From NCBI RefSeq assembly GCF_900105065.1, contig NZ_LT629749.1, positions 2,666,001 through 2,730,000 of the forward strand: a DNA stretch of 64,000 nt. The letters are read 5' to 3'. Made by a program: the position numbers and the translations under genes. The stretch is from Friedmanniella luteola. GTDB lineage: Bacteria; Actinomycetota; Actinomycetes; Propionibacteriales; Propionibacteriaceae. This document shows positions 25,701 to 34,116 of this stretch, in pieces (the first letter of the stretch is position 1; each line of letters opens with the position of its first letter). Below the pieces are notes generated by a model. It did not search any database and was not told where the DNA came from. It saw nothing but the letters and a program-made list of their open reading frames with translations.

Positions 25701-26896
25701 GTGGCGAGGGACGTCCCGACCCCGCGGGCCTGCGGGCCGTGCTCGCCGAGGCGCTCGACCGGATCGCCGCGCTCCGCGCCCAGCAGGACGGCATCACCAC
25801 CGCGGACCCGCGCGGCAGCAGCCTCGACCTCGACCCCCTGGCTCCCCTGCTGCCCGGGGCGTTCCCGGGGATCGGCGGCTCGCCGGCGCCCGAGCGCGGA
25901 GCGCGGCCCTCGTCGCCCGAGCGCGGAGCGCGGCCCCCGTCGCCCGAGCGCGGCGGTGCCACCGTGCCTGAGCCTGTCGAGGGCCCCTCGACGGGCTCGC
26001 GGGGCGGTGGTGCCGAGCAGCCGCCCGCCCGGCCGCTCGAGGAGCTGCTGGCCGAGCTCGACGCGCTGACCGGGCTCGCCGAGGTCAAGGCCGAGATCCA
26101 CCGCCAGGTCGCGGTGCTGCGGGTCGAGAAGCTGCGCGCCGAGGCGGGGCTGAAGTCCCCGACGATCACCCGGCACCTGGTCTTCGTCGGCAACCCCGGC
26201 ACCGGCAAGACGACCGTCGCCCGGCTGGTGGGCGGCATCTACCGCGCCCTGGGGCTGCTCTCCACCGGGACGCTGGTCGAGGTCGACCGCTCCGAGCTGG
26301 TCGCGGGCTACCTGGGCCAGACGGCGACCAAGACCGCCGACGTCGTCGCCTCGGCCGCCGGCGGCGTGCTGTTCATCGACGAGGCCTACAGCCTGGCCGG
26401 CGACCAGTACGGCCGGGAGGCCGTCGACACCCTGGTCAAGGAGATGGAGGACCGGCGCGACGACCTGGTGCTCATCGTCGCCGGCTACCCCGACCCGATG
26501 GTCGCCTTCATCGCCCAGAACCCCGGCCTGGCCAGCCGCTTCCGCACCACGATCGAGTTCGCCGACTACCGCGACGACGAGCTGACCGCGATCCTGCAGG
26601 GCATGGCCGCGGCCGCGGACTACGACCTCGGCGAGGGCTGCCTCGACCGCTTCGCCGCCCGGCTGGCCGCCACCCCCCGCGGACCGTCCTTCGGCAACGG
26701 CCGCTTCGCCCGCAACCTGCTCGAGGCCGCCGTCGGCCGGCACGCCTGGCGGCTCCGCGAGGTCGGCGCGCCGACGCTGGAGCAGCTCCGCACGCTGACC
26801 GCCGAGGACTTCGAGGCGACGACGGCGGACGGCGTGCCCCCGCTGGAGCACCCCGTGGACGTCGTCATCGGACCCGAGCAGGAGGAGACGCCGTGA
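25697..26896 (+). CDS. AAA+ ATPase, CbxX/EccA-like
   Basis: 399 aa. Seen: about 110 N-terminal residues, the first 50 helical and the rest a Pro/Arg/Gly linker, then a CbxX/CfqX-type AAA+ module beginning ALTGLAEVKAEIHRQVAVL, Walker A VGNPGTGKTT, GYLGQTATKT pore-type loop, Walker B GVLFIDEAYSL, sensor region LIVAGYPDPM, arginine-finger region NPGLASRFRTTIEF, and C-terminal lid FGNGRFARNLLEAAV. This branch includes Rubisco activase CbxX and the type VII secretion ATPase EccA; here it probably remodels a partner in the same operon. The linker is built from DNA repeats: three 27-bp units (ERGARP) and a dispersed palindrome. Coupled by GTGA on both sides. Confidence 0.9.
   Translation: MSGEGRPDPAGLRAVLAEALDRIAALRAQQDGITTADPRGSSLDLDPLAPLLPGAFPGIGGSPAPERGARPSSPERGARPPSPERGGATVPEPVEGPSTGSRGGGAEQPPARPLEELLAELDALTGLAEVKAEIHRQVAVLRVEKLRAEAGLKSPTITRHLVFVGNPGTGKTTVARLVGGIYRALGLLSTGTLVEVDRSELVAGYLGQTATKTADVVASAAGGVLFIDEAYSLAGDQYGREAVDTLVKEMEDRRDDLVLIVAGYPDPMVAFIAQNPGLASRFRTTIEFADYRDDELTAILQGMAAAADYDLGEGCLDRFAARLAATPRGPSFGNGRFARNLLEAAVGRHAWRLREVGAPTLEQLRTLTAEDFEATTADGVPPLEHPVDVVIGPEQEETP
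25888..25955 (+). repeat. 27-bp in-frame tandem repeat in the AAA+ gene
   Basis: Two full units (25888-25914, 25915-25941) and a partial third, each starting GCCCGAGCGCGG. Period 27 keeps frame and encodes PERGARPSS-type peptides in a disordered linker. The first two units differ at one base (CTCGTC versus CCCGTC), so the expansion is recent or homogenised. Confidence 0.8.
25966..26000. repeat. Dispersed palindromic repeat (copy 2), inside a coding sequence
   Basis: GAGCCTGTCGAGGG (25970-25983) pairs with CCCTCGACGGGCTC (25985-25998) with one G-T mismatch. Same core as the intergenic copies at 34054 and 37776. In frame it encodes VPEPVEGPSTGS within the AAA+ linker. Confidence 0.8.
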
Positions 26897-28218
26897 GCCA
26901 GTCCGCCCCGGGCACCGGGGTCGCCACGGCGCTGGCCCCGGCGGCCGCGCCGTCGACGGCGCCCCCGGCCACCGCCGCGCCGTCCGCTCCGGCGGCCGTC
27001 CCGGTCGCACCCCGCCGCGGCGCTCCCCTGAGCACCCCGCGGCGGCTGCAGCTGCTGAGCGGCGGGCTGGTCGCCCTGGGCGTGCTGGTCGCCCTCGCCG
27101 GGGTGCTCACCTTCGGCCTGCTGGTCGTCGTGCTCGACCGCGCCGACGCCGACACCGAGCAGCTGGTGCGGGTGCAGTCCATCCAGACGAGCCTGCTGAG
27201 CGCCGACGCGACGGCCACCAACGCGTTCCTGGTCGGCGGCCTGGAGCCGGCGGCGCAGCGCGCCACCTACGACGAGGCGATGAGCACCACGAGCGGGCTG
27301 ATCGCCGAGGCCGCGCAGGCCCAGCCCGCCGACGCGGCCGCGCTGGCCGTCCTCAACCGCCAGGTCCTCGACTACGACGCCGCCATCGAGCGGGCCCGCG
27401 CCAACAACCGGCAGGGCTTCCCGGTCGGCGCGCAGTACCTCCGCGGGGCCAGCGCCCAGCTCCGCAGCGCGGCGCTGCCGGTGCTCGACGAGCTCGTCGC
27501 GGCCAACGCGGAGCGGGCCGGCAGCCGGATGCGGGTCGGCGGCGGGGCCGTCTTCCCCGTCGTCGTCGGGCTCGCGCTGGTCGGCCTGGTCCTCGCCCAG
27601 GTGTGGCTGGCCCGCCGCTTCCACCGCCGCATCAACCCCGGTGTGCTGGCCGCCAGCGCGGTGCTCCTCGTCGCGCTGCTGGTCTCCGTGGTCGGGCTGG
27701 TCCGGCTCGCCGACGGCGTCCGCAGCATCCGGGCCGGCTCGTTCGCCGACGTCAACGCCGCCGCGGGCGCCCGGATCGGCGCCAACGACGCCAAGGCCAA
27801 CGAGAGCCTGACGCTGGTCGCCCGCGGCTCCGGCGGTGCCTTCGAGAAGGCGTGGACGGCCTCGGCCGGCCGGGTCGACGAGCAGCTCGCCGTGCTGGGC
27901 AGCGGTCCCCTGCAGACCGGCTGGCGCCGGTGCACCGAGACCCACCAGCAGATCCGCGCGCTGGACGACGGAGGCCGCTGGGACCAGGCGGTGGCCCTGG
28001 CCACCGGCACGGGTGAGGAGCAGGCCAACGGCCGCTTCGCCGTCGTCGACGCCGGCCTGGCCGAGGAGCTCGCCAGCTCCGGCGCCGCCACCGGCAACGC
28101 CCTCGCGGGCCGGCTCCCCGGTCTGGTCACCGCGGCCGTGCTGAGCCTGCTGGCCGGCGTCGCCGTCGCCCTGCTGGGCCGGCGCGGGATCGCCACCCGG
28201 CTGCGGGAGTACCGGTGA
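26893..28218 (+). CDS. glnX: GlnX-like membrane sensor protein
   Basis: 441 aa. Seen: Ala/Pro-rich cytoplasmic N-terminus (about 50 residues), TM1 about 54-81, an extracellular helical-bundle domain about 82-215 resembling four-helix chemoreceptor sensors, TM2 about 217-239, TM3 about 250-271, a second extracellular domain about 272-410, TM4 about 411-432, short basic tail. No HAMP, kinase or methyl-accepting domain. This four-helix topology, directly before a glutamate-binding lipoprotein and two genes before pknG, matches GlnX of the mycobacterial and corynebacterial GlnH-GlnX-PknG relay, where GlnX passes the GlnH ligand signal across the membrane. GTGA overlaps both upstream and downstream genes. 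Confidence 0.82.
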   Translation: MSQSAPGTGVATALAPAAAPSTAPPATAAPSAPAAVPVAPRRGAPLSTPRRLQLLSGGLVALGVLVALAGVLTFGLLVVVLDRADADTEQLVRVQSIQTSLLSADATATNAFLVGGLEPAAQRATYDEAMSTTSGLIAEAAQAQPADAAALAVLNRQVLDYDAAIERARANNRQGFPVGAQYLRGASAQLRSAALPVLDELVAANAERAGSRMRVGGGAVFPVVVGLALVGLVLAQVWLARRFHRRINPGVLAASAVLLVALLVSVVGLVRLADGVRSIRAGSFADVNAAAGARIGANDAKANESLTLVARGSGGAFEKAWTASAGRVDEQLAVLGSGPLQTGWRRCTETHQQIRALDDGGRWDQAVALATGTGEEQANGRFAVVDAGLAEELASSGAATGNALAGRLPGLVTAAVLSLLAGVAVALLGRRGIATRLREYR

Positions 28219-29210
28219 CGCGCCCGGGCGGGGGGCCGCGGGCCCGGGTGCGGGCGCTGCTGGCCGGCGGGGTCCTGCTCGCCCTGCTCCCGGCCTGCGG
28301 CGTGCTGTCCGACACCCCGACGCCCCTGCCGCCGGCCCCGACGGCCCCCGCGGCCCCGTCCACGGCTCCCGGGCCTGCGTCCGCCGCCTGCGACGACGCG
28401 CTGCAGTCCTACGCCCCGGACGGGCCGCTGCCCGGCCCGGACGACCTGCCCGCCGGCTCGACGATGGCCAGGATCCGCGAGCGCGGACGGCTGGTCGCCG
28501 GCGTCTCGGCCGACACGTACCTGCTGGGGTCGCGGAACCCGCTCAACGGGCGCGTCGAGGGGTTCGACATCGACCTGGTCAAGGCCGTGGCCAAGGCGAT
28601 CTTCGGCGACGAGGACCGCTACCAGCTGCGGGTGATCACCGCCGCCGACCGGATCCCGCTGCTGGAGAGCGGCGCCGTCGACCTGGTCGCGCGCAACATG
28701 ACCATCACCTGCGACCGCTGGACGCAGATCGCCTTCTCCACCGAGTACTACCGCTCGGGCCAGAAGGTCCTCGTCCGCCGTGGCTCCAAGGCCACCTCCC
28801 TGGCCCAGCTGGCCGGCACGAAGGTCTGCGCCCCGCGCGGCACCTCCAGCCTGACCACCCTGCGCGCCAAGGCCCCCGAGGCGGTGGCGGTGGAGTCGGA
28901 CTCCCACACCGGCTGCCTGGTGCTGTTCCAGCAGGGCGAGGTCGACGCGATCACCGGGGACGACACCGTGCTGGCCGGCCTGGCCGCCCAGGACCCGTAC
29001 GCCGTCGTGCCCGCGCAGAAGGCGGCCACGGCCGAGCCCTACGGGCTGGGCATGAACGCCGACGACGTCGACCTCGTCCGGTTCGTCAACGCCCGGCTCG
29101 CGCAGATGCGCGGCAACGGGGAGTGGAAGGCCATCTACGACCGCTGGCTGGCCGAACCGCTCGGCCCCGCCCCGGCACCGCCGAAGGCCGTGTACGGGCG
29201 GGAGCGGTGA
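28215..29210 (+). CDS. glnH: GlnH-like glutamate/aspartate-binding lipoprotein
   Basis: 331 aa. Seen: signal peptide with lipobox LLALLPAC (C28 lipidated), a Pro/Ala/Thr linker, then a class-3 solute-binding fold: TMARIRERGRLVAGVSADTYLLG, GFDIDLVKAVAKAIFG, ADRIPLLESGAVDLVARNMTITCDRW, DDTVLAGLAAQDP, and a C-terminal NGEWKAIYDRWL. No ABC permease or ATPase lies nearby, so it is a sensor rather than a transporter subunit, as for mycobacterial GlnH, which binds Asp/Glu and acts through GlnX on PknG. Four cysteines in the mature domain probably form disulfides outside the cell. GTG 28215 overlaps the GlnX stop. Confidence 0.87.
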   Translation: MTRPGGGPRARVRALLAGGVLLALLPACGVLSDTPTPLPPAPTAPAAPSTAPGPASAACDDALQSYAPDGPLPGPDDLPAGSTMARIRERGRLVAGVSADTYLLGSRNPLNGRVEGFDIDLVKAVAKAIFGDEDRYQLRVITAADRIPLLESGAVDLVARNMTITCDRWTQIAFSTEYYRSGQKVLVRRGSKATSLAQLAGTKVCAPRGTSSLTTLRAKAPEAVAVESDSHTGCLVLFQQGEVDAITGDDTVLAGLAAQDPYAVVPAQKAATAEPYGLGMNADDVDLVRFVNARLAQMRGNGEWKAIYDRWLAEPLGPAPAPPKAVYGRER

Positions 29211-30454
29211 GCCTGCCGGCCGCCGCCCCGACCGGTGGGCCGGGCACCGACGCGGTCACCGTCGCCCCCGTGGCGCCGGGCCGGCTCGGCGTCCCGCTGA
29301 CGGTCGAGGAGGCCGCCCGCTACCTGCCCGCCCTGGAGCGCTGGTCCGCGGCCCGGCGGACCGAGCTGGACGCCCTCGACAAGGCCGCGCTGGCCTCCCC
29401 GCAGGGCTCGGGGGCCACCCCCGACCTGCTGCTCTCCCTGGCGCTGTGGAAGGCCGTCGCCGACCGCGCCGCGCTGCTGACCGCGACCTGGGCCGGTGGC
29501 CGGGTGGGCGCGGTGGAGCGGGAACGGCTGTCCACCTTGGTCTGGGGGCGGCTGGACACCCGGGTGACCGCCCCCGGCACCCCGAGCGGCCTCCTCGAGA
29601 CCGCCGCCGGGCTGGCCGTCTCGCTGCCCGAGGCGTGCCGGCTGTCCGACGCCCTGGTGGCCTCGCTGCGGGTCCGGCTGGGCCTGGACCTGTCCGCCGC
29701 CGAGGTGACGGCCCGGCTGCGCGCGCTGCGGGCGCAGCTGGAGCGGATCCGGGAGCAGGTGGGCACCGAGCCGGCCGGCCGGCACCAGCAGGAGGGGGCG
29801 GCGACCGCGGCCCGGCTGGCCCGCCGGCTGGCCGACGTGCGCGACAAGGCCGGCCGCGGCGGCGACGTCGACGGCCTGCTGGGCCCGCTGGAGATCGAGG
29901 CGTCCACCGCCGAGCGCGACCTCATCGTCGGCGCGGCCCGACGCCGGGAGGCGGCCTCGCGGCTGGAGCGCGCCCGCGGGCTGCGCACCGAGCTGGAGGC
30001 CCGGGAGGCCGCCCTGGCCCAGCTGGTGCAGCAGTGCGTCGCCACCGTCGACCCCGCCCCCCGGTACGCCGTGCCCGACGTCTCCGTCCTCGGGCCCGTC
30101 CCCAACACCCCCGCCGCGCTGGACGCCTACCTCGACCGGCTGGAGCAGGTCTCCCGGGCGATGTCGGTGGTCCAGGGCGCCTACGGGCAGGCGCTGCGCG
30201 ACCACGAGGAGCTGGTCGCGCGGCTGGACGCCCTGCGGGCCAAGGCCACCGCCCTCGGCGTCGCCGAGCAGCCCGACCTCCGCCGCGGTCACGCGCTGGC
30301 CGCCGAGACGCTGGAGCGGCGGCCCTGCCCGATGGGCATCGCGCAGCAGCTGGTGGCCCTCTACCTCAGCTACCTGGGTGCGGCGACGGCCCCGCCGCGG
30401 CCCCGCACCGCCACCCTGGACCGGACCCCGCGACCCGAGGAGCGGCACCCGTGA
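29207..30454 (+). CDS. Coiled-coil protein between glnH and pknG, function unknown
   Basis: 415 aa, not assigned to a family. Soluble, Ala/Leu/Arg/Glu-rich. Seen: N-terminal segment LTVEEAARYLPALERWSAARRTELDALDKAAL, a helical body, long heptad-like stretches (LRALRAQLERIREQV; RLERARGLRTELEAREAALAQLVQQC; YLDRLEQVSRAMSVVQGAYGQAL), and a conserved-looking C-terminal block CPMGIAQQLVALYLSYLGAA. No zinc ribbon, unlike the two genes after it. Start GTG 29207 overlaps the glnH stop, and its own stop overlaps the pknG start (both GTGA). An adaptor between the membrane sensor and the kinase is a reasonable guess from position only. Confidence 0.8.
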   Translation: MSLPAAAPTGGPGTDAVTVAPVAPGRLGVPLTVEEAARYLPALERWSAARRTELDALDKAALASPQGSGATPDLLLSLALWKAVADRAALLTATWAGGRVGAVERERLSTLVWGRLDTRVTAPGTPSGLLETAAGLAVSLPEACRLSDALVASLRVRLGLDLSAAEVTARLRALRAQLERIREQVGTEPAGRHQQEGAATAARLARRLADVRDKAGRGGDVDGLLGPLEIEASTAERDLIVGAARRREAASRLERARGLRTELEAREAALAQLVQQCVATVDPAPRYAVPDVSVLGPVPNTPAALDAYLDRLEQVSRAMSVVQGAYGQALRDHEELVARLDALRAKATALGVAEQPDLRRGHALAAETLERRPCPMGIAQQLVALYLSYLGAATAPPRPRTATLDRTPRPEERHP

Positions 30455-32895
30455 CCGCCTGCACCCAGCCCGGCTGCACCGGCAGCTACGCCGACGGCTA
30501 CTGCGACGTCTGCGGCTCCCCTGCGGCGCCCACCGCCCCCGCGGCGCCCGCACCTGCGACCACCGCCCCCGCGCCGACCGGGGCCGCTCCGGTCGCCGTC
30601 GGCCTGGCGCCGGGCCGGTGCACCCAGCCGGGCTGCACCGGGTCCTACGTCGACGGCTACTGCGACGTCTGCGGCTCCCCGGCCCCGGCGGGGGTCGCCT
30701 CGGCGGCCGGCCCCGGCCCGCGGCCGGCGACGGCCGACGGCACCGCCGCCGCCGCCGGCGCAGGCCACCCGCTGGACGACGGCGGCGCCACGGGACCGGC
30801 CGGCGCAGCGTCGACCCGGACCCGGGGCTCGAGCCGCCTCGACTCCACCGCGCTCGGCTCCCGCCGCGCCGCCTCCGCGGGCTCGACGGTCACTTCCCGG
30901 GTGCGGTCCAGCTCGACGCGGATGCGGGCGGCGCGGCTCGGCGCCGGGCTGACCCGCGTCCCGCCGGCCCCCGTCGTCGACGCCTCGGCGGCGGTGATGA
31001 CGGACCCGGTCGTCCCCGAGGACAAGCGGAGCTGCTCGGTCTGCGGCAACGCCGTCGGACGGACCCGCGACGGCCGGCCCGGCCGCCCGGAAGGCTTCTG
31101 CCCGCGCTGCGGCAGCGCCTACTCGTTCACGCCGAAGCTGGGCCCCGGGGACGTCGTCGCCGGCCAGTACGAGGTGGCCGGCTGCCTGGCGCACGGCGGG
31201 CTCGGCTGGATCTACCTGGCCCGCGACCGCAACGTCTCCAACCGCTGGGTGGTGCTCAAGGGCCTGCTGAACACCGGCGACGCCGACGCGCTGGCGGTGG
31301 CGATCGTGGAGCAGCAGTTCCTGGCCCAGGTCGAGCACCCGCTGATCGTCGAGATCTACAACTTCGTCACCCACGACGGCGCCGGCTACATCGTCATGGA
31401 GTACGTCGGCGGGGTCTCCCTCAAGCAGATCCTCAAGGCCCGGATGCGCGCGAACGGCGGGAGCTTCGACCCGCTGCCCGTCGACCAGGCGCTGGCCTAC
31501 ATCCTCGAGGTGCTGCCGGCCTTCAGCTACCTGCACGAGCTGGGCCTGGTCTACTGCGACTTCAAGCCGGACAACCTCATCCAGGTCGGCGACGCGGTCA
31601 AGCTCATCGACCTCGGCGGCGTCCGCCGGCTCGACGACGACGACTCCGCCATCTACGGCACCGTCGGCTACCAGGCCCCGGAGGTGGCCCGGCTCGGCAC
31701 CAGCGTCGCCTCCGACATCTACACGATCGGCCGCACCCTCGTCGTGCTGATGACGGAGTTCCGCGGCTACCAGACCCGCTACGTCGCCAGCCTGCCGCCG
31801 GTCGAGGAGACCCCCCTCTTCGTCGAGCACGACTCGCTCTACCGGCTGGTCGCCAAGGCCTGCGCCCCCGACCCGGCCGACCGCTTCGCCTCCGTCGACG
31901 AGCTGCGCGTCCAGCTGCTCGGCGTGCTGCGCGAAGTCGTGGCCCAGCAGACCCCGGGCACGGCGCTGACCTCGGCGGCCTCGGTGCTGTTCGAGGCGCC
32001 GGCCGTGCTCGGCTCGACGCTGGCCTGGGACACCCTGCCGGCGCTGCGGGTCGACACGAGCGACTCCCAGTACGGCCGGCTGGCCGATGCCGCCGTCGAG
32101 GACCCGGCCGAGCGGCTGCAGCTGCTCGCCAGCGCCCCGCAGGACTCGCCCGAGATCTGGCTCGCGCGCGGCCGCGCGGCCCTGCAGCTCCGCCGACCGC
32201 AGGAGGTGGAGCGCTGCGTCGAGGCCATGCTGGCCGACGACCCGTGGGAGTGGCGGGCCGTCTGGCTGAGCGGGCTGTCCGCCCTGCAGCGCGAGGACTT
32301 CCCCGCCGCGCAGGCGGCCTTCAACGCCGTCTACGGCCAGGTGCCGGGCGAGCTGGCGCCCAAGCTGGCGCTGGCCGTCGCCTGCGAGCGGGGCGGGGAG
32401 TCGGTGGTCGCGGAGAGCCTGTACCGCACCTGCGCCGGCACCGACGCCAACTACGTCGCGCCCGCCGCCTTCGGGCTGGCCCGGATCCGGCGCGGCCGCG
32501 GCGACGTCACCGCCGCCGTGCAGGCGCTGGACCTGGTGCCCTCCACCAGCCGCGGCTTCACCGACGCCCGCCGGCTGCGCGCGTCCTACCTGGCCGAGGA
32601 CGGCGAGGGCCTGCCCGCGCTGGGCCAGGCGATGGCCAGCCTCGGCGGGGTGCGGCTGGACCCCCAGGAGGAGGCGCAGCTGAGCGTGCAGATCCTGTCC
32701 CGGGCCCTGACGCTGGTGGACCAGGGCGGGCCGCGCGACGACGTCCGGATCGGTGCCCACGCCGCCCGGTCGGAGGAGCTGCGGGACGGCCTCGAGGCGG
32801 CCTACCGGCGGTGGGCGGCGACCGAGGACGACGAGCAGCGCCGGTGGTCGCTGGTGGACCAGGCCAACGAGGTGCGAAGGTGGACCCTGCGATGA
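30451..32895 (+). CDS. pknG: Serine/threonine protein kinase PknG with extra zinc ribbons
   Basis: 814 aa. Soluble kinase that in mycobacteria and corynebacteria phosphorylates the FHA protein GarA/OdhI in response to amino acids. Seen: two near-identical zinc ribbons C4/C9/C18/C21 and C57/C62/C71/C74, a long Ala/Ser/Arg linker, the PknG rubredoxin-like motif C195/C198/C217/C220, a kinase domain with catalytic K269 (WVVLKGLL) and the PknG-type catalytic loop YCDFKPDN (D369, Cys-Asp in place of His/Arg-Asp), Asp-Leu-Gly in place of DFG, and a C-terminal TPR region from about 530. The duplicated N-terminal ribbons are additional to what I remember of mycobacterial PknG. GTG start by GTGA overlap; stop overlaps the phosphatase ATG. 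Confidence 0.95.
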   Translation: MTACTQPGCTGSYADGYCDVCGSPAAPTAPAAPAPATTAPAPTGAAPVAVGLAPGRCTQPGCTGSYVDGYCDVCGSPAPAGVASAAGPGPRPATADGTAAAAGAGHPLDDGGATGPAGAASTRTRGSSRLDSTALGSRRAASAGSTVTSRVRSSSTRMRAARLGAGLTRVPPAPVVDASAAVMTDPVVPEDKRSCSVCGNAVGRTRDGRPGRPEGFCPRCGSAYSFTPKLGPGDVVAGQYEVAGCLAHGGLGWIYLARDRNVSNRWVVLKGLLNTGDADALAVAIVEQQFLAQVEHPLIVEIYNFVTHDGAGYIVMEYVGGVSLKQILKARMRANGGSFDPLPVDQALAYILEVLPAFSYLHELGLVYCDFKPDNLIQVGDAVKLIDLGGVRRLDDDDSAIYGTVGYQAPEVARLGTSVASDIYTIGRTLVVLMTEFRGYQTRYVASLPPVEETPLFVEHDSLYRLVAKACAPDPADRFASVDELRVQLLGVLREVVAQQTPGTALTSAASVLFEAPAVLGSTLAWDTLPALRVDTSDSQYGRLADAAVEDPAERLQLLASAPQDSPEIWLARGRAALQLRRPQEVERCVEAMLADDPWEWRAVWLSGLSALQREDFPAAQAAFNAVYGQVPGELAPKLALAVACERGGESVVAESLYRTCAGTDANYVAPAAFGLARIRRGRGDVTAAVQALDLVPSTSRGFTDARRLRASYLAEDGEGLPALGQAMASLGGVRLDPQEEAQLSVQILSRALTLVDQGGPRDDVRIGAHAARSEELRDGLEAAYRRWAATEDDEQRRWSLVDQANEVRRWTLR

Positions 32896-34001
32896 CCGAG
32901 ACCTCTCCCCCGGCACCGGCTGCCGCCCGTCTGACCTGCCCCTCCTGCGGAGCGGAGGTCACCGACGCCGAGCGCTTCTGCGAGGCCTGCGGCGCCCCGC
33001 TCAGCCCCACCACCGAGGCGGTGACCGTGGTCGAGACCGGCGCCGAGAGCCCCGTCGAGCTCAGCCGGCCGGTGGGGGCGACGGCCGTCACAGCCACCCC
33101 GGAGCCCGCCGCCGCACCGCCCTGCACCAGCTGCGGGGGTGTCGTCGGCGAGGACGGCTACTGCACCACCTGCGGCACCCTGGCCCGCAGCCCCCGCGAC
33201 CACTACGTCGAGCAGCCCGCCGCCTGGGTCGCCGCCGTCTGCGACCGCGGCGTCCGCCACCACCGCAACGAGGACGCGACCGCCGTCGCCGCCGACCCCG
33301 AGCCCGGCTCCCGCGCCGTGCTCGTCGTCTGCGACGGCGTCTCGACCTCCACCGACTCCGACGTCGCCGCCCTCGCCGGAGCCCGGAGCGCCCGGGACGT
33401 GCTGGTCGCGGCGCGGGCCACCGGCCTCGGCGTCACCGCCAGCCGGGCCGCGGCGCTGGCGCAGTCGTTCGGCGTCGCCTCGGCCCAGGCCAACGAGGCC
33501 GTGATCGCCAACACCGCCGCGGACAGCGACAACGCCGCCTCCTGCACCTTCGCCGCCGCGGTGCTCGAGGGCGAGCTCGTGGTCTTCGGCACCGTCGGCG
33601 ACAGCCGGGTCTACTGGCTGCCCGACGCCGGCGCCGGCGACCCGCTGCAGCTCAGCGTCGACGACTCCATGGCGCAGGTGCGGATCGAGATGGGGGTCGA
33701 CCGGGTCGAGGCCGAGAACGGCCCGCAGGCGCACGCGATCACGAAGTGGCTGGGCCGCGACAGCACCGACGTCGTGCCCCGCACCGGCTCCCTCACCCTG
33801 CAGGCGCCGGGCTGGCTGATGGTCTGCTCCGACGGCCTGTGGAACTACTGCTCCGACGCGGGCGAGCTGCAGGCCCTGGTCGCGGCGACGCAGGCCACCA
33901 CCGGTCCCGACCCCCTCCCGCTGGCCGCGGCCCTGGTCGACTGGGCCAACGCCCAGGGCGGTCGGGACAACATCAGCGTCGCCCTCGCCCGGCACGCCTG
34001 A
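32892..34001 (+). CDS. PP2C-family Ser/Thr phosphatase with two zinc ribbons
   Basis: 369 aa. Mg/Mn-dependent phosphatase. Seen: zinc ribbons C16/C19/C30/C33 and C78/C81/C91/C94 joined by a Thr/Val/Glu linker, then the PP2C fold with DRGVRHHRNEDA, VVCDGVSTSTDSDVAA, GTVGDSRVYWL, MVCSDGLWNY and RDNISVALA; the metal-binding aspartates are present. ATGA overlap with pknG makes kinase and phosphatase co-translated. The shared zinc-ribbon heads suggest both dock to the same partner. It is the natural candidate to reverse PknG phosphorylation. No membrane segment, unlike the mycobacterial PstP, so this is a separate, cytoplasmic phosphatase. Confidence 0.93.
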   Translation: MTETSPPAPAAARLTCPSCGAEVTDAERFCEACGAPLSPTTEAVTVVETGAESPVELSRPVGATAVTATPEPAAAPPCTSCGGVVGEDGYCTTCGTLARSPRDHYVEQPAAWVAAVCDRGVRHHRNEDATAVAADPEPGSRAVLVVCDGVSTSTDSDVAALAGARSARDVLVAARATGLGVTASRAAALAQSFGVASAQANEAVIANTAADSDNAASCTFAAAVLEGELVVFGTVGDSRVYWLPDAGAGDPLQLSVDDSMAQVRIEMGVDRVEAENGPQAHAITKWLGRDSTDVVPRTGSLTLQAPGWLMVCSDGLWNYCSDAGELQALVAATQATTGPDPLPLAAALVDWANAQGGRDNISVALARHA

Positions 34002-34050
34002 GCCCACCCGCGGCCTGAGCCCACCCCCCGCGGCCCGAGCCCACCCCCCG
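33997..34050 (+). repeat. 20-bp tandem repeat at the end of the PP2C gene
   Basis: Three units of the form GCCTGAGCCCACCCCCCGCG (first shortened, third with CCCGAG). The first unit contains the PP2C stop codon. The fourth unit runs directly into the palindromic repeat at 34054, which begins with the same GCCTGAGCC, so the array looks like serial duplication of the palindrome's edge. Confidence 0.75.
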
Positions 34051-34053
34051 CGG

Positions 34054-34088
34054 CCTGAGCCTGTCGAAGGCCCCTCGACGGGCTCAGG
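34054..34088. repeat. Dispersed palindromic repeat (copy 3), terminator-like
   Basis: CCTGAGCCTGTCGAAGG (34054-34070) faces CCCCTCGACGGGCTCAGG (34071-34088). Sits between the convergent PP2C and M48 genes, where it can serve as terminator on both strands. Confidence 0.8.
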
Positions 34089-34116
34089 GCGCGGGACCGG
34101 ACGTGCGCGCCGCCGC

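Noticed and set aside
25888-25955. CRISPR-like or VNTR locus in the AAA+ gene
   Set aside because: Only two and a half in-frame coding units without spacers; kept as a small tandem repeat only.
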